DNA from: Azospirillum cavernae
Lineage (GTDB): Bacteria; Pseudomonadota; Alphaproteobacteria; Azospirillales; Azospirillaceae
Assembly (NCBI RefSeq): GCF_003590795.1
Contig: NZ_QYUL01000001.1
Coordinates: forward strand, 1,319,001-1,383,000
Reading direction: 5' to 3'
Length of the DNA: 64,000 bases
Shown one piece after another: positions 19,743 through 27,698 of this stretch (positions within the stretch are counted from its first letter, which is position 1; the number at the start of each line of letters is the position of its first letter). The position numbers and the translations under genes are program-made. The notes under the pieces are model-generated. The model had not been told where the DNA came from, did no database searches, and saw nothing but the letters and a program-made list of their open reading frames with translations.

Positions 19743-19922
19743 TCAGGCCCGCGCGAACGCATCCATGCGGCGTTGGTGCACGGAGGCGGCGAGGAGCGGG
19801 GTGAGTTGCGCTTCAATCCGGTCGATCCACTCCGTCCGGCTTGCATGCCAATCGATCTTGATCGTCGCGGGGTTGATGTCAGCCTTCTGAGCGTTGCCAT
19901 CCTCATCGTCGGCCATGGGCAT
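19743..19922 (-). CDS. Small unknown protein, 59 residues
   Basis: A short minus-strand frame starts MPMADDEDGNAQK and ends LLAASVHQRRMDAFARA. It has a GGAGGA ribosome site about 8 bases before the ATG, which supports real translation. The acidic N-terminus and amphipathic C-terminal helix suggest a small soluble protein. It is convergent with the methyltransferase frame and lies 17 bases past its stop. A 33-base piece of its 3' part is found again, inverted, at 14204-14236 on the other side of the module. No family is recognised. Confidence 0.5.
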   Translation of the reverse strand: MPMADDEDGNAQKADINPATIKIDWHASRTEWIDRIEAQLTPLLAASVHQRRMDAFARA

Positions 19923-19970
19923 CAGAGAATCCTCCGTGGAAGGGGCTTGTGTTGGCTTTCTGTTCCGCCG

Positions 19971-20489
19971 CTACTCGGCGGCGACCGGCGGACGGCCGTT
20001 GCGGCGGGGGCGGTAGCGGGCGGCGAACAGCACCGGGTCCTTCAGCACCGCGCGGCAGGCGATGCCGAGCATGGGCGGCACGGCGGTGGCGCCGGTGCGG
20101 TAGTTCGACCAGGTGTTCACATGCACACCCACCAGGTCGGCGGCTTCCTGGTTGGACAGGTCGAGGCGGTCCTGCCAGTCCACCAGCTCGGGCTGGCCGA
20201 AGACGCGCTGCTGCTCGGCGAGCAGGGCGAGGTTGAGGCTGTCAATCGCCAGATCCTCGTCGCCGCCCCACTCCACCGTGCTGTCGTCGGCCAGGGCGGC
20301 GGTGGCGAACAGGGCGGGGTCGCGCAGGCGTTGGAAATAGGGGTGCCCGGCCTCGAGCCAGCCGGACAGGTCGACGCGGTCGCTGCGGCCGTCGTCCCAG
20401 GTCACCACCAGGACGGCGCCGGGCGCGGGGGCCACCGCGCTCATGTGGGGGATCGGTCGGGGGCCTTGCGGCAGGGTGGGCGGGATCAT
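19971..20489 (-). CDS. DUF2442 domain protein with C-terminal helix-turn-helix
   Basis: Of the 172 residues, the first about 100 are a DUF2442 domain (VVTWDDGRSDRVDLSGW, then HPYFQRLRDPALFATAAL and DDSTVEWGGDEDLAIDS). The C-terminal part is an XRE-like HTH (DLSNQEAADLVGVHVNTWSNYRTG). This arrangement suggests a DNA-binding regulator, as is common for DUF2442 proteins paired with DUF4160 partners. An AGGAGG site sits 6 bases before the ATG. A short remnant that may be a DUF4160 C-terminus ends 14 bases upstream. It lies between the methyltransferase module and the catabolic cluster and could regulate either or neither. Confidence 0.75.
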   Translation of the reverse strand: MIPPTLPQGPRPIPHMSAVAPAPGAVLVVTWDDGRSDRVDLSGWLEAGHPYFQRLRDPALFATAALADDSTVEWGGDEDLAIDSLNLALLAEQQRVFGQPELVDWQDRLDLSNQEAADLVGVHVNTWSNYRTGATAVPPMLGIACRAVLKDPVLFAARYRPRRNGRPPVAAE

Positions 20490-20502
20490 GGGGCGCCTCC
20501 TT

Positions 20503-20622
20503 TCAGGCGAAGGGGATGGTGGGGTTCCAGGTGTTCCACTCGGTCACCAGGGCGGCGCGGTTGGCGGCGGCCCAGGCGAAGACCTCCTTGCGCAGCGCGG
20601 CGGGCAGGTCGCGGCGTCACCA
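20503..20622 (-). pseudogene. Possible DUF4160 C-terminal remnant
   Basis: About 37 codons upstream of the DUF2442 gene read DLPAALRKEVFAWAAANRAA and continue to IPFA-stop. The shape resembles the C-terminal helix of DUF4160 proteins, the usual neighbours of DUF2442. The frame is closed by a stop immediately upstream, so no full gene is present. The family assignment rests mainly on context. Confidence 0.35.
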
Positions 20623-20749
20623 TCCTGAATCGCATGATCGATCAAGCACGCCCGAACTCCGTCCGCGCCGCCTGATCGAAGGGCGGGTCGGGCTTCGGTG
20701 CGTCCGCACACACCTCGCCGCACCAACACCTCCCGGCGCGGTTCACTTC

Positions 20750-21661
20750 TTATTGGGCTTGGATCACGCGCGCGGCCTCCTGCAAACGGTTGCGCAGCCA
20801 TTTCAGGCCGGGATCCTGCGAGCGGTATTTGTGCCACTGCACCGTCTGCACCAGCGTGGGAATCTCCATCGGCGCGGGGAACAGGCGGATCGGCAACGCG
20901 CGCGCCGCCTGACGGGCGATGCGGGAATGCACCGTCGCGACGCAGTCGGTTCCAACCACCAGCGGGCAGAGGGTGAGAAAGCTGGGCGTGATCGCCGCAA
21001 TCCGTCGCTCCATCCCGTACCGTTTGATGAACCAGCCTTCGTAGGAAATGCGGGCCGTGGAAAATTCGGCGATGATGTGCGGAGCCGCCAGAAACGCGTC
21101 AACGGTCAGCGTGTCGCCGAACGCCGGACTGTCGCGCCACACCACGCAGGAAAAATCATCCTCGTACAGCGGTTCGGACGGATGGCCGGGCGGGATGAAC
21201 GCTTCCGGCATGATGAGCAGATCGGCGTCGCCGCTGGTCAGCATCGCTTCGGGCGAGCCGGTCTGGGGCAGGAAGCGGAAGGCGATGTGCTCGGCCTCCC
21301 GACGCACCAGCGACAGCAGGGCGGGAATCAACACTGTCGTGGTGTATTCCGACACCAGCAGCGTGAAGGTTCGTTTGGACTCCGCCGGGACAAAATCCGG
21401 CTGCACGGCGATGGCGGTGTCGATCCGCAACAGGATGTCGCGCACGGATTCCGCCAGGCTTTCGGCCTGCGGCGTCAATTCCATCTTGCGCCCGACCTGC
21501 ACCAGCAGATCGTCGTTGAAGTAATCCCGCAGGCGGGCCAGGGCGTTGCTCATCGCCGATTGCGACAGGTTCAGACCGTCGGCGGCCCGGCTGACGTTCC
21601 GCTCCCGCAACAGGGCGTCGAGCGCGACGAGAAGATTCAAATCCAGACGCTTGAACCGCAT
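20750..21661 (-). CDS. NodD-like LysR-family transcriptional regulator
   Basis: The protein has 303 residues from the ATG at 21661. The start MRFKRLDLNLLVALDALLRE and the HTH around SRAADGLNLSQSAMSNALARLRDYF are the typical NodD-type opening. The rest keeps NodD-like length and the C-terminal pattern LPTLVQTVQWHKYRSQDP. Regulators of this branch commonly sense flavonoids or other aromatics in the C-terminal domain. It is divergent from the catabolic operon across a 430-base gap, the classic LysR arrangement, so it probably activates that operon in response to the substrate or an intermediate. The inducer is unknown. Confidence 0.88.
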   Translation of the reverse strand: MRFKRLDLNLLVALDALLRERNVSRAADGLNLSQSAMSNALARLRDYFNDDLLVQVGRKMELTPQAESLAESVRDILLRIDTAIAVQPDFVPAESKRTFTLLVSEYTTTVLIPALLSLVRREAEHIAFRFLPQTGSPEAMLTSGDADLLIMPEAFIPPGHPSEPLYEDDFSCVVWRDSPAFGDTLTVDAFLAAPHIIAEFSTARISYEGWFIKRYGMERRIAAITPSFLTLCPLVVGTDCVATVHSRIARQAARALPIRLFPAPMEIPTLVQTVQWHKYRSQDPGLKWLRNRLQEAARVIQAQ

Positions 21662-22098
21662 GGCGTTCCTGAACCGCGAAACCGCTGGGTGTCGCGGATT
21701 GCTGGGGTTGCCCATCCTCGTTTGAGATGGCTGCCCCATGAGGTATTCACCGCATCAATATGTCAAATGGAAAATAATCATTAGTCTAAGCAATTTTTTG
21801 CCCCTATGGTTTTTGAAACAACAATCGAACCCGCAAGTTGCTCCCGGCCTTCCATCCGGTCAAGGCAGCGGCGTCGCAATCAAAACCCACAGGGAAGAGA
21901 CAAACCATGACAATCCATCAAAGATCGTCACGCCAGACACTCTAAAGAAACCGGACATTCCCAGATCATCCTTGCGGTTTTCCTGCGAGAGTCTGGGGGG
22001 CTGATGGTTCCAGAAGCGTAGCGCCGCCAATCACACGGTCGTGATTGATCGATGGCGCGCGGCCGCTGCCTGGACACAATCATTCAATGGGGGGTCTC
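21662..22098. promoter_or_regulatory. Divergent intergenic region between LysR gene and catabolic operon
   Basis: This stretch of about 430 bases is AT-richer near the LysR side (around 21760-21830) and should hold both promoters and the LysR operator. I looked for an ATC-N9-GAT nod-box pattern and did not find a convincing one. It contains a possible 12-codon leader ORF at 21907. No RNA gene is seen. Confidence 0.4.
21907..21945 (+). CDS. Possible leader peptide (12 codons)
   Basis: ATG with AGGGAAGAGA about 6 bases upstream, encoding M-T-I-H-Q-R-S-S-R-Q-T-L then stop, in the untranslated region ahead of the operon. The ribosome site is acceptable, but nothing else supports it. It could be a chance frame. 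Confidence 0.2.
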   Translation: MTIHQRSSRQTL

Positions 22099-23760
22099 GT
22101 GAAGACTGTTGCAAAGCGGCGCGCGCGATGGGCGCGCCGGTCCATCGCCTGCGCCTTGGCGCTGTGCGCGGGGAGCGTTCTGGCATTGCCTGCGGCGCAG
22201 GCTTTTGAAATCGACAGCGGCAACCCCGAGGTCAAAATCCGCTGGGACACGACGGCCAAATACAGCGCCGCCGCCCGCGTCAAGGACGCGTCGTCCACGC
22301 TGAAGGGATCGGCGAATTTCGACGACGGCGACCGCAATTTTGATCGCGGGTTGATTTCCAACCGCGTCGATCTGCTGTCGGAACTGGACGTCATTTATCG
22401 CGGGTTCGGCGTGCGCGTCAGCGGCGCGGGCTGGTACGACACCGTTTACAACCGCTCCAACGACAACGATTCCCCCCTGACCGCGAACCAGCGGTCGGTG
22501 TCGTCGAGCAGCTTCACCAAGGACACGCAGCGCCTGCACGGCCGCAACGCCGAATTGCTGGACGCCTTCGCCTTCGGCAAGGTCAACATCGAGGACACGA
22601 CCGCCTCCTTCCGCGTCGGGCGCTACGCCCTGCAATGGGGTGAAAGCCTGTTCTTCGGGGCGAACGGCGTGGCCGCCGCCATGGCCCCCATCGACATCGT
22701 CAAGGCGCAGTCGGTGCCGAACACCCAGTTCAAGGAGTTGATCCGTCCGGTCGAACAGGTGTCCGGCCAGTGGCAGATCTCCCCGGATCTGTCGATCGGG
22801 GCCTATTATCAGTTCCGGTGGGAGGAAAACCGCTTTGCCGGGTCCGGCAGCTATTTTTCCGCGTCGGACAATTTCGGGTCGGGCGCGGAACGGATGAATT
22901 TCGGCCCCTTCTGGGCCACCCGCGCCGCCGACATCCGCGCCAAAAACTCCGGCCAGGGCGGCGTTCAGGCGCGGTTCCAGATCGGCGAGACCGATGTCGG
23001 CCTCTACGCCATGCAGTATCACGACAAGTCGCCGCAGCCCTACCTGCGCGGCTTGATGACCGGGACCAGTCTGCCCAGCCAATTCCTGTGGGTCTATCCT
23101 GAAAACATCCGCACGGTCGGGGCCAGCTTCAGCCACACCATCGGCATTTTCAACATCGCGGGCGAAGCCTCGATGCGGACCAACATGCCGTTGGCCAGCA
23201 ACGCGCAACTCGATCTGTTCGGCATCGTGCCCAGCCGGTTCGGCGGGCCAACGGCGGCGGGCGACAACGACGCGAACCCGCTCTACGCCGTGGGCCGCAC
23301 CGCCCACGCGCAACTGTCCTGGCTGGCCAGCCTGCCGCCAAGCTTTGTCGCGGAGGAGGCCTCGTTCCTGGGTGAGTTCGCCTGCAACCGCGTGCTGAAG
23401 GTGACGAAGAACGCCGCCGCGCTGAATCCCAACGCCAACCGCGACGCCTGCAACCTGCGCATGGTCTATGAACCGTCCTACCGGCAGGCGCTGCCCGGTT
23501 TGGATCTGTCCGTGCCGGTCGGCTTCGGCTTTGGCATGGGCAATTCCGCCGCCCTGGGCACGGCGGTCAACGGCAACCGCGTCGGCGACCTCAGCATCGG
23601 CCTGAAGGGCGTCTATGAGAACACCTGGCAGATGGGCCTCAGCTACACCCACTATTTCGGCCCGGAAGGCGCCTTCGTCGACTCGCAGAACCACGTCTCC
23701 TTCAAGCAATCGCTGAAGGACCGCGATTTCGTCGCCCTGACGGTCAGCCGGACTTTTTAA
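22099..23760 (+). CDS. DUF1302 family outer-membrane protein
   Basis: A predicted signal peptide (Arg-rich start, hydrophobic core, ending PAAQAF) precedes about 520 residues rich in alternating polar/aromatic strands. The protein ends in Phe (LTVSRTF), as outer-membrane beta-barrels do. Sequence hallmarks of DUF1302 include FRVGRYALQWGESLFFGANG and the repeated aromatic strands. I prefer the GTG at 22099 because a G-rich ribosome site is correctly spaced; an ATG at 22087 is the alternative. DUF1302 and DUF1329 genes commonly pair with YCF48-like and RND genes in clusters degrading hydrophobic compounds, suggesting uptake of a poorly soluble substrate. Start of the catabolic operon. Confidence 0.85.
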   Translation: MKTVAKRRARWARRSIACALALCAGSVLALPAAQAFEIDSGNPEVKIRWDTTAKYSAAARVKDASSTLKGSANFDDGDRNFDRGLISNRVDLLSELDVIYRGFGVRVSGAGWYDTVYNRSNDNDSPLTANQRSVSSSSFTKDTQRLHGRNAELLDAFAFGKVNIEDTTASFRVGRYALQWGESLFFGANGVAAAMAPIDIVKAQSVPNTQFKELIRPVEQVSGQWQISPDLSIGAYYQFRWEENRFAGSGSYFSASDNFGSGAERMNFGPFWATRAADIRAKNSGQGGVQARFQIGETDVGLYAMQYHDKSPQPYLRGLMTGTSLPSQFLWVYPENIRTVGASFSHTIGIFNIAGEASMRTNMPLASNAQLDLFGIVPSRFGGPTAAGDNDANPLYAVGRTAHAQLSWLASLPPSFVAEEASFLGEFACNRVLKVTKNAAALNPNANRDACNLRMVYEPSYRQALPGLDLSVPVGFGFGMGNSAALGTAVNGNRVGDLSIGLKGVYENTWQMGLSYTHYFGPEGAFVDSQNHVSFKQSLKDRDFVALTVSRTF

Positions 23761-23772
23761 GGAACCCCCAGA

Positions 23773-25131
23773 ATGCAGACGCGTTATCCCCTGTGCGCCG
23801 CCATGGTCGCGGCGCTCTGCCTGGCTGGTCCGGCCGTCGCGCAGGTTTCGGCGGATCAGGTGGCCAAGCTGAAAACCAGCCTGACCCCGTTCGGCGCGGA
23901 AAAGGCGGGCAACAAGGACGGGACCATCCCCGCCTGGACCGGCGGCCACACCACCCCGATCGCGGGCGATGTTCCTGGCGGACGGCGCGGCGACCCGTTC
24001 AAGGACGAAAAGCCGCTGTTCTCGATCAGCCAGAAGAACGTCGGCCAATATGCCGACAAGCTGACCGACGGGGTCAAGGGCATGCTGGCCAAATACCCCG
24101 ACAGCTTTCGGATCGACGTCTACAAGACCCACCGCACCGCCGCCGCGCCGCAATGGGTGTATGACAACACCGCCAAGAACGCCACCCGCGCCCGCCTGAA
24201 CGGCGATCTGGTCGAAGGGGCCTATGGCGGCGTGCCCTTCCCCATCCCGTCCTCGGGCGCGGAGGTGATGTGGAACCACACCCTGCGGTGGCGCGGGACC
24301 GCCGCCCAGTGGCAGGTCACGCAATACCAGTTGACCAGCGCCGGCAACGCCGTGCTGACCACGGTCGGGGCCGCTGACCAGCAGATGCCCTATTACCTGC
24401 CCGACGGTTCGCCGGAGGAGTTCGCCAAGCGCGGCGAATATTGGATGGTCCGGTTGGTCAACAACGGCCCGCCGATCCGCGCGGGCGAGGCCATCGTCGG
24501 GCGCGAGCAGATCGACGGGTCCAAATCGCAAAGCTGGGTCTATCTGACCGGCCAGCGCCGCGTGCGCAAGCTGCCCAACCCGTGCTGCGACACCCCAACC
24601 CCGGCGACGGCGGGGGTGATGACCTTCGACGAGATCGAAAGCTTCACCGGGCGTCTCGACCGCTTCGATTGGAAGCTGTTGGGCAAGCAGGAGATGTACA
24701 TCCCCTACAACGGCAACCGCCTGCTTCAACCGCAAAAGGACGAAGCGGTGCTGAGCGCGCACCATCTCAACCCCGATCATGTGCGGTGGGAGCTGCACCG
24801 GATGTGGGTGGTCGAGGCGACGCTGCGGGCCGGCGCCCGTCACCAGGCGACGCGCAGCCGCTACTACTGCGACGAGGACACCTGGGCCTGCGTGCTGGCC
24901 GACCGCTGGGACGCGAACGGCCAGTTGTGGCGCACCTTGTGGACGCAAACCTTCGTCGCCCCCGATCTGCCGGGAACCATCACCGGCGCGTTCGGGATGA
25001 ACGATCTGCTGGGCGGGTCGGCCTATGTCGCCAACCTCTACAACGCCCAGCCGGTCCATTACGCGGTGAAGCCGCCCTTCCCGGATCGGGTGTTCACGCC
25101 GGACGCCATGGCGGGCGAAGGCGTGCGCTGA
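23773..25131 (+). CDS. DUF1329 family exported protein
   Basis: The protein has 452 residues with a signal peptide ending AVAQ. The mature sequence shows DUF1329 features: the early LTPFGAEKAGNKDGTIPAWTGG segment, the DPFKDEKPLF turn, the KSQSWVYLTGQRRVRKLP strand, and the LLGKQEMYIPYNGNRL region. The fold resembles LolB/LolA-like lipid carriers, so the protein may ferry a hydrophobic ligand between the membranes; this is inference from family and context. It begins 12 bases after the DUF1302 stop and is followed by the C-C hydrolase gene. Confidence 0.85.
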   Translation: MQTRYPLCAAMVAALCLAGPAVAQVSADQVAKLKTSLTPFGAEKAGNKDGTIPAWTGGHTTPIAGDVPGGRRGDPFKDEKPLFSISQKNVGQYADKLTDGVKGMLAKYPDSFRIDVYKTHRTAAAPQWVYDNTAKNATRARLNGDLVEGAYGGVPFPIPSSGAEVMWNHTLRWRGTAAQWQVTQYQLTSAGNAVLTTVGAADQQMPYYLPDGSPEEFAKRGEYWMVRLVNNGPPIRAGEAIVGREQIDGSKSQSWVYLTGQRRVRKLPNPCCDTPTPATAGVMTFDEIESFTGRLDRFDWKLLGKQEMYIPYNGNRLLQPQKDEAVLSAHHLNPDHVRWELHRMWVVEATLRAGARHQATRSRYYCDEDTWACVLADRWDANGQLWRTLWTQTFVAPDLPGTITGAFGMNDLLGGSAYVANLYNAQPVHYAVKPPFPDRVFTPDAMAGEGVR

Positions 25132-25199
25132 CCCGGTCCAGCGGCCGGGCGGCGTCCAGCCCCCGGCCGCGTCCACCGAAATGACCTTCCGAGGATCCC

Positions 25200-26360
25200 A
25201 TGTTTCGATACTTCCCCACCAACTACGGCTGGGACCTGTCCGTCAACCTCGCCTTGGAAATGGGCGCGCGCATCGGCGAGATCGCGGCGATGTGCGGGCC
25301 GTTGCAGGACGCCGCCAAACAGCCCGACGCCACCGGAACCCAGGCGTTCCGCGATGTCTGGGAAGCCATGGCGGACAAGCTCTGCGGGTTGGCGGAGGAG
25401 GACGAGCAGCAAGGCCGCCTGCTGTCGGCGGGCGAGAAATACAGCCGCGCGGCCACCTACCTCATCACTTGCGAACGGTTGCAGGCCCACGGCACGCCGG
25501 GACGGGTGGCGCTGTACCGCCGTCATCTGGAGCTGTTCCAGAAGGGGGTGGCGCTGTCGGGTGAAAACTGCGAGCGCGTCGAGATCCCCTATGGCGACAC
25601 TCATCTGTCGGCCCTGTATGTGCGGGCGCCGGGTGTTGCCGGTCCGGCCCCGCTGCTGGTCCAGGTGAACGGGCTGGATTCGACCAAGGAGATGAAACAC
25701 CGGGTCGGGCTGCCCGCTTGGTTGGCCAAGCGCGGCGTCTCCTCCCTCATCGTCGATCAGCCGGGCACGGGCGAAGCGCTGCGCCTCCAGGGGCTGACCG
25801 CGCGGTACGACAGCGAGCATTGGGCCAGCCGCGTCGTCGATTGGCTGGAAACCCGGCCCGAGGTCGATCCCACGCGCATCGGCATGGAAGGGGTGTCGCT
25901 GGGCGGCTACTACTGCCCGCGCGCCGTCGCCTTCGAGCCGCGCTTCGCCTGCGGCGTGGTGTGGGGGGCCAACCATGACTGGCGCGACGTGCAAAAGCGC
26001 CGTCTGGAGCGCGAGGGCAATTTCCCGGTTCCCCATTATTGGGCGCATGTCCAATGGGTGTGGGGGGCCACGGACATCGACGATTTCATGCGCATCGCCG
26101 AAAACGTCCATCTTGACGGCGTGCTCGACCGGATCACGGTTCCGTTCCTGGTGACGCACGGCGAAAAGGATTCGCAAATCCCGCTGAAATGGGCGCACCG
26201 CACCTACGAGCAGTTGGTCAACAGCCCCAAGCGCGAGCTGAAGATCTTCACCGACCGCGAAGGCGGCGTTCAGCATTCCAGCTTCGACAACAGCATCAAC
26301 GCTGGCCATTACATCGCCGATTGGGTCGCCGAGACGCTCGGCGGTCGCACGGCACTTTGA
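25200..26360 (+). CDS. Alpha/beta hydrolase, DHPON-hydrolase/Ayg1-like (C-C bond cleaving)
   Basis: The 386-residue protein has a helical N-terminal domain (about 1-125) and an alpha/beta hydrolase core. The nucleophile elbow GVSLGG puts Ser at 233, the acid is Asp324 (HGEKDSQIP) and the histidine is His359 (GGVQHSS). Length, the N-terminal helical cap and triad spacing match the 2,6-dihydroxypseudooxynicotine hydrolase family, which also contains the fungal polyketide-shortening enzyme Ayg1. These enzymes break a C-C bond between an acyl chain and a hydroxylated ring. A GAGG site precedes the ATG. In this operon it could act on a ring-cleavage product or a ketone-bridged intermediate. Confidence 0.82.
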   Translation: MFRYFPTNYGWDLSVNLALEMGARIGEIAAMCGPLQDAAKQPDATGTQAFRDVWEAMADKLCGLAEEDEQQGRLLSAGEKYSRAATYLITCERLQAHGTPGRVALYRRHLELFQKGVALSGENCERVEIPYGDTHLSALYVRAPGVAGPAPLLVQVNGLDSTKEMKHRVGLPAWLAKRGVSSLIVDQPGTGEALRLQGLTARYDSEHWASRVVDWLETRPEVDPTRIGMEGVSLGGYYCPRAVAFEPRFACGVVWGANHDWRDVQKRRLEREGNFPVPHYWAHVQWVWGATDIDDFMRIAENVHLDGVLDRITVPFLVTHGEKDSQIPLKWAHRTYEQLVNSPKRELKIFTDREGGVQHSSFDNSINAGHYIADWVAETLGGRTAL

Positions 26361-26376
26361 CGGCAGGGGACACCCG

Positions 26377-27324
26377 ATGAACATTGTGGGACTTGACGCG
26401 CTGGTCTTCGGCGTCGACGACGTGGCCGATTGCGCGCGCTACCTGATTGATTACGGCCTGACGCCGGTCGACGTTGGCCCGGAGGGCGGGCGGTTCGAGG
26501 GGCTGGACGGAACCGCCATCCTGCTGGCCCGCCGGGACGATCCGTCCCTGCCGCCGCCGCTGCCGACCGCCAGCACCCTGCGCAAAACCATCTATGGCGT
26601 CGCCGACGCCGCCACGCTGGACGCCATCGCGGCGGAGCTGGGCCGGGACCGCGCGGTGCGCTGGTTGGCGGACGGATCGCTGGAGACGGTGGACGATCTG
26701 GGCTTCGCGCTGGGGTTCCGCGTCACCACGCCCCGCCCGCTGTCCTTCACGGCGGAGGCCGCCAACGCGCCGGGCGTGTCGGCGCAACGGCCGGTCAACG
26801 CGCTGGGCGTGGACACGAACGCCCCGCCGCCAAAGCCGCGCTCCCTCTCGCACGTCGTCTATTTTGTGCCCGACGTGGCGAAGGCGGAGGCGTTCTACGC
26901 CGACCGTCTGGGCTTCGTCACCACCGACCGTTTCACCAAGGTCGGCCCCTTCATGCGCCCGGCGGGGTGCCGCGACCACCACACGCTGTTCATGATCCAG
27001 ACCCCGCCCTTCCTTCAGGGGTGCGAGCATTTCACCTTCCACATGGGCGGCCCGACCGAGGTTCTGGCGGCGGGGCGGCGCATGGTGGAGCTGGGCTATC
27101 AATCCTTCTGGGGACCGGGCCGCCACATCTTCGGGTCGAACTGGTTCTGGTATTTCAACAGCCCGTTCGGCTGCCACGTCGAATACGACGCCGACATGGA
27201 CCACCACGACGCCGAGTGGGTGGCGCGCGAGGCGGAGGCCGGGGCCGACAGCTCGCAAGTCTTCCTGTTCCAGGCCCGCGAGCTGTGGTTCCCCAGCGGC
27301 CCGCCCCCGGCCAAGACGGCGTGA
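26377..27324 (+). CDS. VOC-fold extradiol ring-cleavage dioxygenase
   Basis: This 315-residue, two-domain vicinal-oxygen-chelate protein resembles type I extradiol dioxygenases. The second domain has the iron ligands at the expected places: His159 (SLSHVVYF), His222 (FTFHMGG) and Glu269 (CHVEYDADMD). Spacing is close to that in BphC-type enzymes, with the usual H-x-F-G-S-N-W-F-W-Y-F segment before the glutamate. It would open a catechol-like ring next to adjacent hydroxyls. The gene ends 8 bases before the Rieske ferredoxin gene and just ahead of the FAD monooxygenase. That order fits hydroxylation then ring opening, as described for FdeC in naringenin degradation. Confidence 0.85.
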   Translation: MNIVGLDALVFGVDDVADCARYLIDYGLTPVDVGPEGGRFEGLDGTAILLARRDDPSLPPPLPTASTLRKTIYGVADAATLDAIAAELGRDRAVRWLADGSLETVDDLGFALGFRVTTPRPLSFTAEAANAPGVSAQRPVNALGVDTNAPPPKPRSLSHVVYFVPDVAKAEAFYADRLGFVTTDRFTKVGPFMRPAGCRDHHTLFMIQTPPFLQGCEHFTFHMGGPTEVLAAGRRMVELGYQSFWGPGRHIFGSNWFWYFNSPFGCHVEYDADMDHHDAEWVAREAEAGADSSQVFLFQARELWFPSGPPPAKTA

Positions 27325-27332
27325 GGCGGACG

Positions 27333-27698
27333 ATGGACGACGTGCCGCTGTGCCGGATGGACGAACTGCCGCCCAACGGCGCGCGCGGGTTCGATCCGCT
27401 GGGCGAGGGGCGCGACGCGCTGTTCATCGTGCGGCGCGGCGACACGCTGCGGGCCTACCGCAACCGTTGCCCGCATTGGCCGGGCGCGCCGATGGCGTGG
27501 CGCAAGGACGGGTATCTCAGCCCCGACGGCGGCCACATCGTCTGTTACGCCCACGGCGCGCGGTTTGACATCGACACCGGCGACTGCGTTCAGGGACCCT
27601 GTCCGGGCCAGTCGCTGCAATCCCTCCCTCTCATCCGTCGCGCGGACGGTCTGCTGCTGGTCCCGCGCGACGCCCTGGATTTAAGGACAGCATCATGA
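27333..27698 (+). CDS. Rieske-type [2Fe-2S] ferredoxin
   Basis: The protein has 121 residues with one Rieske motif: CPH at about residue 46-48, and CYAH some 23 residues later, giving the two-Cys/two-His ligand set. It resembles NirD/biphenyl-dioxygenase-type ferredoxins. It would carry electrons to an oxygenase or keep the dioxygenase iron reduced. Its stop overlaps the next ATG (ATGA), so translation is coupled to the FAD monooxygenase. The equivalent small ferredoxin in the fde operon is FdeD, as I recall it. Confidence 0.85.
   Translation: MDDVPLCRMDELPPNGARGFDPLGEGRDALFIVRRGDTLRAYRNRCPHWPGAPMAWRKDGYLSPDGGHIVCYAHGARFDIDTGDCVQGPCPGQSLQSLPLIRRADGLLLVPRDALDLRTAS

Noticed and set aside
14333..20489. 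Complete BREX type 2 (Pgl) system
   Set aside because: Only a PglX-like gene is present. No PglW kinase, PglY ATPase, PglZ phosphatase or BrxHI/BrxD is found in the flanks.
21662..22098. Classical nod box upstream of the catabolic operon
   Set aside because: An AAACAACAATCGAA stretch loosely recalls part of a nod box, but the ATC-N9-GAT arrangement was not found, so I do not claim it.
22084..25176. 1030-codon antisense frame opposite DUF1302 and DUF1329
   Set aside because: It has no recognisable domain, and the sense strand has signal peptides, ribosome sites and family motifs.
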